Shown piece after piece: positions 32,083-39,225 of a stretch of DNA of 39,225 nucleotides (positions within the stretch are counted from its first letter, which is position 1; each line of letters starts with the position of its first letter). The DNA comes from Gnetum montanum (Eukaryota; Streptophyta; Gnetopsida; Gnetales; Gnetaceae). The stretch is from assembly GCA_015680685.1 (NCBI GenBank), contig MNCI01008366.1, forward strand, positions 1,210-40,434, read 5' to 3'. The notes under the pieces are model-generated. The model made no database searches. It saw only the letters and a program-made list of their open reading frames with translations, and had not been told where the DNA came from. A program made the translations under genes and the position numbers.

Positions 32083-32393
32083 ACTAGCAATATGAACTAC
32101 AAGTGTTAAGGTAAAGTGCTACAATAAAGCTAAATCAATCTTTATCTTATTTATAATAATGAAATATGCCCAAATACATTCCACTCAAACAAAATGTTGC
32201 ATAATGAACTCAAATTCACATTGAGAAGCACTCATTAACTCTTATTATTTAAGAAAGACAAACTAATAGAGTTTAGCTACATTTGTGGTTGAAAAGGGTC
32301 ATATATATCATAAGTGGTTTGTATTTATAGGAATTTATTGCAATTGCAACTTCACCTGGTAATCTTCAATAATTGCAACTTTATTGCTCATAA
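32083..32393 (-). repeat. LTR fragment of E7 (first 310 bp of the LTR)
   Basis: Minus-strand LTR start TTATGAGC (TGATGAG-like) at 32393, preceded by polypurine tract GGAGGTA (32394-32400). TATAAATA is at 32322-32329 (plus TATTTATA). A segment matching the middle of the other LTRs (ACATTCCACTCAAACAAA) is at 32187-32204. U3 has TTGCAATTGCAA-type dyads. E6 ends exactly at its cut edge, so E6 inserted here. Confidence 0.66.
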
Positions 32394-34122
32394 TACCTCC
32401 TTGATTGACTAAAAACTCACCTTCGAGTCATACAAAAATGGGATAGAATTTGTTACAAAAAATTATGGAAGTAACATTAACTGGGTAATCAATTGACGTT
32501 ACAAAAACTTGAAGGTTGCATTACAAAATTTACTCAAGTGGCATTCATTATAAAAATAACTATACAAACATATAAAAATTTACATAGAATCTTAAAGAAT
32601 TTTTCCTATAATGAATCTTCATGTTATCCCTAGTGATGGTGGTTTATCATTTCTAAATGATTTTATATGATTCTTGGTGTTGTTGCAAGGAAATAACCTT
32701 CATCAAATAGTATAGTTACTCATTTTAGGTGGTTATTGGTTTTTGGCTTCACCTAGGCACGAATACCTCTAAATAGGTTTAGTTAGACTATGGAGCTAGT
32801 AAATTGATCTCTATACTTTTTATTTACTTGGAAATGTTATGAATATTTTTCTTACTTATGCTAATTGATAATGGACTTTCTCTTTCAACTATCTCCCAAG
32901 TTTGGTTAATAATCCTTAAGAGTTTCCTAATCATTAAGCTTTAGATTTCACAATAGTTATAATAGAAAAAAAATAGTTTTATGGAAATGGTCATTCAATA
33001 AATTTCAACTATTTGCTAACGCACTTTCCAAATGATAATATTTTATGAAAAAAATGTTATACAAAGCCAAACCCTCAAGAAACATGAGCAACCATTACAA
33101 AGTTGAAATTTTAAACATAGAATAGCCTATGTCTCATATTATACTTATTTAGAATTAACACTTAAATAATCTATCTTGTTCAATAAGTATAATAAAAACA
33201 AGCTAGACCATTGCAAATAAACAAAATAGCTTATTCCAAAAACTTATGTTTACCAAAATATAACTATATGTCAATTTAGCCAAATAATTAGAAAGCTATC
33301 AATAGAATAATCAAAACAAATGATAAGCCAAAAGAGAGAGCAAAACTTTCTTAGAATGTCATTGGAACAAAACAATCTTTTACAAGATTCATCTTTAATT
33401 TGATTTACATCTTTTTCTCAAGCTCTTTGGTGGATAATGTTTGTTTCATCATGCTCATGAACCTTCCTTGTCTTCATGGCTAAATGAATTCTCTTTGGAG
33501 TGACTGGAAGATCACTTTGCCTTTCCCTTTAGATATCTAGCATTATTGAATTTCCAGAAGCTAAATTTTAGAGAAAAAAATTTCTTTATGCTTCTAGTCG
33601 TGTCTTAGAGGACTCTTCCACATTTGTCTTCCTACCTTCAGAGTCACTAAATAAAGAGCTACAAATCTTGGGAGTTTCCGAGCTTGTCCTTCAAAGCCTA
33701 CTATTAATGGCATTTTATACTTGGCATGAAAAAAAAATACCTCCATAACATTTATTCTTAATCTCATTTATTATTTTTTGATCAATTCTTAGAGCAATGA
33801 CTTCCAAAATTAACTTGAAAAGATTAAGATAACCACAGTTCATAAAAAATTATGGAGCTTAAGAATCAAAATAGCTCCTCCAATAAATGATTGTGAAGAA
33901 GTCATAACATGGTCCTTTGGTTAAGCTTTGCATTGCGTGTTGTATCTTATAAAAATAAGCATTGTGCATTTTGGCTCTAATGCCTCAGTTAAAAGGCAAT
34001 CCATAAGGAATGAGCTTAAACTCATCTATGTTTTGTGCTCATGAATTTTTGATAAGCTTTGCTTTATTATGTCATTCATGTATTGCATTGGGAAGAAAAT
34101 TTTGCCATTTTCCAAGGCTACC
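32394..34122 (-). mobile_element. Internal 3' region of E7 with unrecognised coding relics
   Basis: The first 50 bp resemble the conserved pre-tract block of E1-E4 (TCACCTTCGAGTCAT for CTCGAGGACGAG). From about 32450 to 33380 I see only AT-rich sequence. About 33380-34110 on the minus strand contains two partly open frames. One includes FKLIPYGLPF, KMHNAYFYKIQHAMQSLTKG and CYDFFTIIYW. The other is polar (SSETPKICSSLFSDSEGRK, then KTRKVHEHDET). I do not recognise either, and they do not resemble ORF2. E4 interrupts the region at 34122. Confidence 0.4.
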
Positions 34123-34468
34123 TGATGAGTGGCGAGGTACCCCTACACTCAACCATACGAAACGAGCGTCGCACGCGCGATCCGGTCGAACTCCGTAGAC
34201 GGACTAGTTGTGGCACCTAGACAGTTATCCTTAGGTCGCAGTTCACTGTCTTCCCACCTAGATTAGTATTGCATATTTGTCATGTATGGTTTAGTCCATA
34301 TGAGGTGTATGATGTGTTCCTAATCTATGCTACTCCTGAAGGTAGTGGAAAAAATATTTAACTAAGCTAAGGTAGGAGGAAAAGGGTAAGAGAATCTAAT
34401 CTAGCCTAAGTGTGACGAGCAACCGATTCCTTGATCAACCATACACATCTTGGACCTCGTGCATGACT

Positions 34469-34590
34469 ACCACTGGGACTACCAAGCATAGATCCTAGGT
34501 ACACCACTAGGATTACCAAGCGCAGATCCCAGATACACCACTGGGTTACCAAGCGTAGATCCTGGATACACCACTGGGCTACCAAGTAGT
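34469..34590. repeat. 34-bp tandem repeat in the E4 LTR
   Basis: Units starting ACCACT at 34469, 34503, 34537 and 34570, each containing ACCAAGC and AGATCC; the last is partial. E1's LTR has about two of these (near 6230-6275 in opposite sense), so E4 shows an expansion. Confidence 0.75.
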
Positions 34591-34939
34591 CACACTTAAA
34601 TGCTTGTAATCAAGTCGTACTTGTTCTGCATTCTAGGAGTTTAAGGGTGAGAGAGAGAAAATAGTAAATAACATTAAATAAATAAATAATTAAATAAATA
34701 ACAAAGTGAATGCTGCAATGATGAAGTTATCTCGATCTTTATTGCTGGTCATGTGCATGTCCAAGTATGGCACACTCGAATAAAGACATCGTACAATTAC
34801 ATTCACCACACTACGGGCAGACATGGGAAAAAAATCTAACTCTGGAGGGATCAAACTACTAGAGCTTTGCTACTCTAAAAATTGGATCCCCCAAACAAGG
34901 GAGAGCTACGTCTTATTTATAGATATGGCGGCGGACTAC

Positions 34940-34978
34940 GATATCGTGTACGCGATATCGTAGGGAAGACACGATATC
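34940..34978 (-). promoter_or_regulatory. Phased GATATC array in the E4 LTR
   Basis: Three intact GATATCG sites at steps 14 and 19. The first pair with its linker (ATATCGTGTACGCGATAT, 34941-34958) is almost a perfect palindrome. TATAAATA (34914-34921) is next to the array on the downstream side. Confidence 0.78.
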
Positions 34979-35171
34979 GCGGCCTATGCGAATCGCGTCT
35001 CATCATACCCCCACGACTAAATAAAAACTCATCCTCGAGTTACAAGGAGAATAAGCTTCATTGATTACACAGTGGATAGGTATGGGATTATTAACTGGGA
35101 AAAGAAATGGACTAATGTTGTAGTGTGGGGAGACACAACACAGAAAAATACTACATTTCAAAAAATGAAAC

Positions 35172-37945
35172 TCATGTAGTTCCTGGTGGCAGTGGCTCCT
35201 CCATGGGTGCTTTCCCCTTGTCACGTGCTCCAAGCTTTGAAGGTTGATGATGCTGAAGAATGGCCTGGAGTCTCTCCTCTTTAGTCCAAGGGTCCTATGC
35301 CATCCATGCTAATGTTTCGATGTTTGATGGAGTTGACACTTCCCACAGATAGGGTAGTTGCGAAAACATCTGATTAGCTTTGACATACCATGCTGCGAAC
35401 ACCTGTCGTTCCTCTTCATTGGCTTTGGCTTTGTCTTTGTATTCATGAAGCTCTGTTAGCCGTCGAGCCAAGTCAGTTGCAACATCTTTCTGTCCCTAGT
35501 AGCTTTCTTTTACCACTGCAAGTTCAGAATTTGCGACATCTAGTTTCTCAGCCAACTTCTTACACTCTGCAAATTTTGCCTCATATTTGATGTGGGTGGA
35601 AGCTACCTGGTGCTCAAGCTCTAACCTCGGGCATCCTGCTGTTAACATGGCCAGGTTGGCATATCTAAGGTTTGCCAACTCCATGTATTCGATCAAGTCT
35701 TGGATCTACAAATCCCGGTTCTTAATTTCTACTTAGTGGGTGAAGGCGTAAGTGTCCAATATGGCCCTTCAATCAGTGTGCTGAGCACTGATGTTGTTGA
35801 TTTGAGCCTTGGCCATATGGATATCCTTCTCTAGGATTTGTTTGTACATCCCCACCTGATCACAAAAATGCTCCTTCAGCTTCTAGTGTCGTTTAGCCTC
35901 ATTCTGCCACGCGCTTATCTCAATGGCTAATTTTTGGCGAACAATGTGTACCTCCTCCATTGAGAGGGTTCGATTTTCTCTAGCTAAACAGCTTACATCT
36001 CGGTTGACCTAAATGAACTGTTCTCGTAACTGATGAAAGTGTTCATCGAGAACATTCTTTTGTTTCTCCATAGAAGTTGACCGAAGGTTATCTGCAACCA
36101 ACTGCTTATTCTCTTCTTCTAAGGCCTTGAGTGCCTTAAGATGCGCATGAGTTTGCACTTGTGCTACGGAGGCATCCCGAGTGGCCATCTCCTTTTTTTC
36201 TACCACCTTCTTATTTTCTACAATTAGCTTTGTTAATTGCTCGGTTCTGAAATGTTCCAGCTGGTCTACGGGAACAAATTGCAAAGGATCCCGTTGTGCT
36301 GCTTGTAAGGCTACGGGCTGCTCTTCTAGTTTCTGCACTTCAGCTTCAGCATGCTCAGCCCTTACTTCGGATATGACTAGCTTCCCCTTTGTGGAAATGA
36401 GGTCTGATTGAATTACTGTTACATCCTGGGGGATGTCAAACAGAGACGTCAAAACTTGTCCTGTTTGAAGTAATCTGTCCAGTGCATCCTCATGTTCTGC
36501 AGGAGTCATTGAGGTTCCGGAGAGAGTTTGAGCATCCCATGCTCCTGAAAGATCTACCAATGGCACAACAGGTACATTAAAGGACTCTTTGATATGATCA
36601 GCGACCACTTCAGCAGCTTCCGCAGCATCCTGGTGTTGCATGACCACCACAGTGGCCCCTTCACCAATCTCTAACTGCACTTGAAAAGATGCCACGTTTC
36701 CAGAGATCTATTGTGACCATATGCTTTCCCCTCCTGTTTGAATTGATAATTCACCCCTTGTGCGATCTAATGAAATAGTAGGCTGGTTGGCATCATTGAT
36801 GACGTGGAACAGGTTTGCATCATCACGACTTTCCCAACTAACTGTCTCGGCGATGGCCCTAAGATGGCTCATCGATGGTCTGTAGTCTTGTGGCGATGGC
36901 GGCTGATCCTGGTCTGTGTTGGGTCTTGCTTCTTGTTGTTGGCTGGGACTTGTGGTTGGAGGTTGACTGGGTCCTGCAAGTTGAGTTGCAGGTGATCCAG
37001 TCATCTGTTCTTCTTCTTCATCTGGTCCTAGCTCTTCACAAGTGCTCTTTCTTGGAGCTGGCGCCTTTAATAACTCAGCATAAGAAGCATTCTGGGCCTT
37101 TCGGAAGATGTCATTTGTGTATCCCCGAATACCAGCCCGTCGGCATAGTTTTCTGATAAGGCAGGGAAAAGGAAGTGCCATCTTCCCTGACTTCTGTTCT
37201 TAAAATTGCCTTAGGATCTCCGTCAAATATAGATGGGGAAGGTTAGCGTTAACCTTTTCCATCAACACTGCATATCCTCTTGTCGCATACGTAGATATTC
37301 TTTTCAAACCTTTTGTGGGGAAGAGGTGATAGGTTCCAATTTTGAAATAAACCCACTCTTCCGTCGTCAGCTCACCAAAAGCTTTATCTCTTCCATAAGC
37401 CTTCTCTAACCAATCCTTTCCCACATCAGGGTCCGATCGGGTAGATAACCGAGCAACATGGAGGCCTGAATTCGAAAGGTTTAACACTTCTGAAATCGCC
37501 TATGCAGAAAAGTCTACTATCACACCACAAATGTTAACCATGGTGCCTTGCTCCTTATTGTGCTAGAACAGGTACATTTCACCTAAGTACCAGGCACTGC
37601 ACTCAGAGAGGACAGGCCATAAGGGAGACCCCTAACAACCTCAGGAGCAAACTCTACAAAAGGTTCGAAGTTAATCTCCACGATCACTGCAGCAATTGTG
37701 GACTTCGTATGGATAGCCTGAACACATTCCGGGGGCAACGTGAGTTGTTGTCCCAGTTCAGGCACAGCAGCAGCTCCTCTTTCTGCCTACTCAAACCATC
37801 TTGTAGGAGGTTCTTCTTGATGGATGCTGAATGATTGCACCTCCTGTTCTACATGTTGTCCGGCAGGGACCTGTCTTCCACCTCTCCGAGGTTGTTTTTC
37901 TCCACCTTGAATAGGACCCTCTCGCTGTGCACTTTTCGAGGCCAT
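35172..37945 (-). pseudogene. ORF2 of E4, nearly intact Transposase_32-like / coiled-coil protein
   Basis: ATG 37943-37945 follows GATTGCAG directly, and the end is TGA 35172-35174 after MEEPLPPGTT; about 920 codons. The N-terminus (MASKSAQREG) is basic and Gly/Gln-rich (PRRGGRQVP). The Transposase_32-like domain spans about 37765-37120, with NIHGVIVDFS-like coding, YHLFPTKGLKR and LPFPCLIRKLCRRAGI. A Pro/Ser/Gln linker (37020-36880), a conserved PSMSHLRAIAETVSW segment and a long coiled coil (about 36440-35500, EEENKQLVADN) follow. The damage is one 13-bp deletion near 37630, which shifts the frame, and a few point stops (for example 37200-37202). This is the best copy for judging the protein. 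The function is unknown. Confidence 0.82.
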
Positions 37946-38162
37946 CTGCAATCACACAGGCCAAATGTTAGTAAGGTTGTTTTCAAAATCAAGTTATACC
38001 TTACTACATGCCTTTAATTAAAGATCTTATGTTATCATGTGATCGTGCCCAAAAATTATGATAATAGGTCCTATAGCTTAGGTGGGTTTCATTTTAATCT
38101 CCCGGTGTACCTAAGGTCATATGATTTTTGGCACAATATTTCTAAATGTTAGTATTAATTAC
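37946..38162 (-). other. Candidate leader intron ending at the ORF2 start (E4)
   Basis: Donor-like TTAGG/GTAATTAAT (GT at 38162-38161) and acceptor TGTGTGATTGCAG directly before the ATG; branch-like CTTACTAAC lies about 30 nt upstream. At 217 bp it is a normal plant intron size. Confidence 0.4.
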
Positions 38163-38413
38163 CCTAATTGATGTCCTTTGGGCGATGAAAAATTTCAAAA
38201 AAGTTAGGCACTTTTCGGCAAGTGTCCCTCCCCCATGACTAAACTGAACACTCCAGGTTCAAGCAGGTTCAAATGGAATTAAAATCGAAGCACCAGTGAG
38301 CGAGATATGAGTGAAAAAGCGAGGGTCACGCAATTGCAAGTCGTAGAGAAAAATTTCAAAAATTCCCCCCGCGTAAATGGCAAAATGATGCTAAGTGTTG
38401 CGGTGGGGGTTCC

Positions 38414-38469
38414 TATTTATAGGTAAATAGGACGCGATATCGCGTACGGTACATCGTGTATGCGATATC
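38414..38469 (-). promoter_or_regulatory. Internal promoter of E4: GATATC sites at 14-bp phase plus TATAAATA
   Basis: GATATC at 38436 and 38464 are 28 bp apart, with a decayed middle copy (TACATC, 38450) exactly 14 bp from each. TATAAATA is on the minus strand at 38414-38421. The CpG-rich linkers (CGCGTACG, GTGTATGC) are well preserved. Confidence 0.6.
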
Positions 38470-39225
38470 TCGTCCCTAGTGATGTGGGACACATGACAAA
38501 TACCAAATTTTTAAGGATTTTCTTGAAATTAATGGTGTAAAATGAGGACATGGGCAAGTATGAAGATATCCTAGGGTAATTTCATTAATTCGAGAGGCAC
38601 GCTTAATGATAATGATGTAAATTTAGCAATTAAAAATTTGGCAGTTATGTACAAAAGGGAATGTAATGGTACAATAGATCGTTAAAATTTTGAGGGATAA
38701 TAAAAGGGAAAGAAAATGATGAAAAATTAAGCTGAGGGTAAGAAAATTGTGTGTTTGAGCTAGACAATTAGTAAAGATTACGAAAAATTACACAAGTGGG
38801 TCCTCCCCAAATCAGGTTTCAACCTATTATGCCCTTGTGTAACCACACTTAAAGTGTCCGTGGGCACTAGAAGGGTTAAATGTAATTTGCACTAACTCCA
38901 CAAAACACACATATGTAAATATCACCGAAATGAGATGAAAATTCTATGCTACATGGGACATGAGCGACAATTACACGAACAGTGAGATGAGGCGGAGTAT
39001 AGAAAAGGATCGTAGAGATTGGGACATGAGGTATCTGACCCAGGCCATAATGAATCCTGCATGTAAAGCATGATTAATGTGTCATTGACCCATCATTCCA
39101 AGATCAGGACCAAGTCCATCCTTCTAATCAGTGACATCGCATTGTTTCATCCCATGATGAACAACTGTGAGAGTACCATAACAACAAGGCGTACGATCAC
39201 TTGGCGTTTAGTACAAGGGAGGAGT
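38470..39225 (-). other. Gag-ORF2 spacer of E4 (partial), no gene seen
   Basis: Homologous on the minus strand to about 9760-10500 of E2, including GGTCCTCCCCAAATCAGG (38799-38816) and the final GATCACTTGGCGTTTAGTAC. No conserved frame; the Gag lies beyond the window. Confidence 0.6.

Larger units (their letters stand above)
34123..35005 (-). repeat. 3' LTR of E4 (883 bp)
   Basis: TGATGAG...CTCATCA ends on the minus strand, with polypurine tract complement TACCCCCA at 35006. TATAAATA is at 34914-34921 (plus TATTTATA). GATATC is at 34940, 34954 and 34973 (14 and 19 bp). It is longer than the other LTRs, at least partly because of a 34-bp tandem expansion. Confidence 0.9.
34123..39225 (-). mobile_element. 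E4: best-preserved family member, 5' part outside the window
   Basis: Minus-strand 3' LTR (34123-35005), ORF2 (35172-37945), leader with candidate intron, internal promoter (38414-38469) and part of the Gag-ORF2 spacer to the window end. The 5-bp flank is CTACC (34118-34122); its partner is outside. It retains many CpG-containing GATATCG sites and the longest ORF2 frames, so it is probably the youngest copy. Confidence 0.88.

Noticed and set aside
36009-36695. A host coiled-coil gene (228-codon open frame)
   Set aside because: Homologous segments occur in E1, E2 and E3 at the same place between LTRs, so it is the ORF2 coiled coil.

Overview
This window looks like a stretch of plant nuclear heterochromatin made of nested, decayed transposable elements. 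It is AT-rich, has no tRNA or rRNA gene, and I recognise no intact host gene. Every coding region I can support is a transposon protein fragment or an unknown decayed frame. The plant signature comes from LTR retrotransposons with a tRNA-Asp-type primer binding site, a plant-transposon-protein-like ORF (Transposase_32-like), a plant-type LINE reverse transcriptase and a Helitron Rep with introns. I cannot name the species.

Layout. (1) 1-6613 (+): 3' two thirds of LTR element E1, ending in a complete LTR. (2) 6614-14882 (+): element E2, whose 5' LTR is cut exactly where E1 ends, so E1 probably sits inside E2's 5' LTR. (3) 14883-15869 (+): LINE reverse-transcriptase remnant. (4) 15870-25067 (-): E3, a complete element with both LTRs and a perfect 5-bp target duplication (ATTAG), inserted in that LINE. 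(5) 25073-25700 (+): tail of the same LINE. (6) 26170-27660 (-): Helitron Rep remnant with two recognisable introns. (7) 27690-29110: degenerate tandem repeats. (8) 29209-31043 (-): 5' end of E5 (unknown ORF, primer site, LTR). (9) 31064-32082 (+): LTR of E6, in inverted orientation to the E5 LTR. (10) 32083-34122 (-): E7, an LTR fragment plus an unrecognised internal region. (11) 34123-39225 (-): 3' part of E4, the best-preserved element.

E1-E4 belong to one family. The order is LTR (about 840-880 bp, TGATGAG...CTCATCA), tRNA-Asp-type primer site, Gag with a zinc knuckle, about 1.3 kb of conserved non-coding DNA, an internal TATA box, a leader that may be spliced, ORF2 (Transposase_32-like domain, Pro/Gln linker, long coiled coil), polypurine tract and LTR. 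I found no protease, reverse transcriptase, RNase H or integrase in any of them. The family therefore looks non-autonomous, but with two conserved genes.

The most unusual feature is a phased array of GATATC palindromes at a 14-bp period in the U3 of the LTRs. In the fuller copies it has conserved geometry: blocks of 14-bp steps separated by one 19-bp step, followed by TATAAATA. The same 14-bp array recurs inside the elements upstream of a second TATA box in front of ORF2. This suggests a shared regulator for two promoters. The E6 LTR has the same 14-bp period with a different motif (TGCTAYA).
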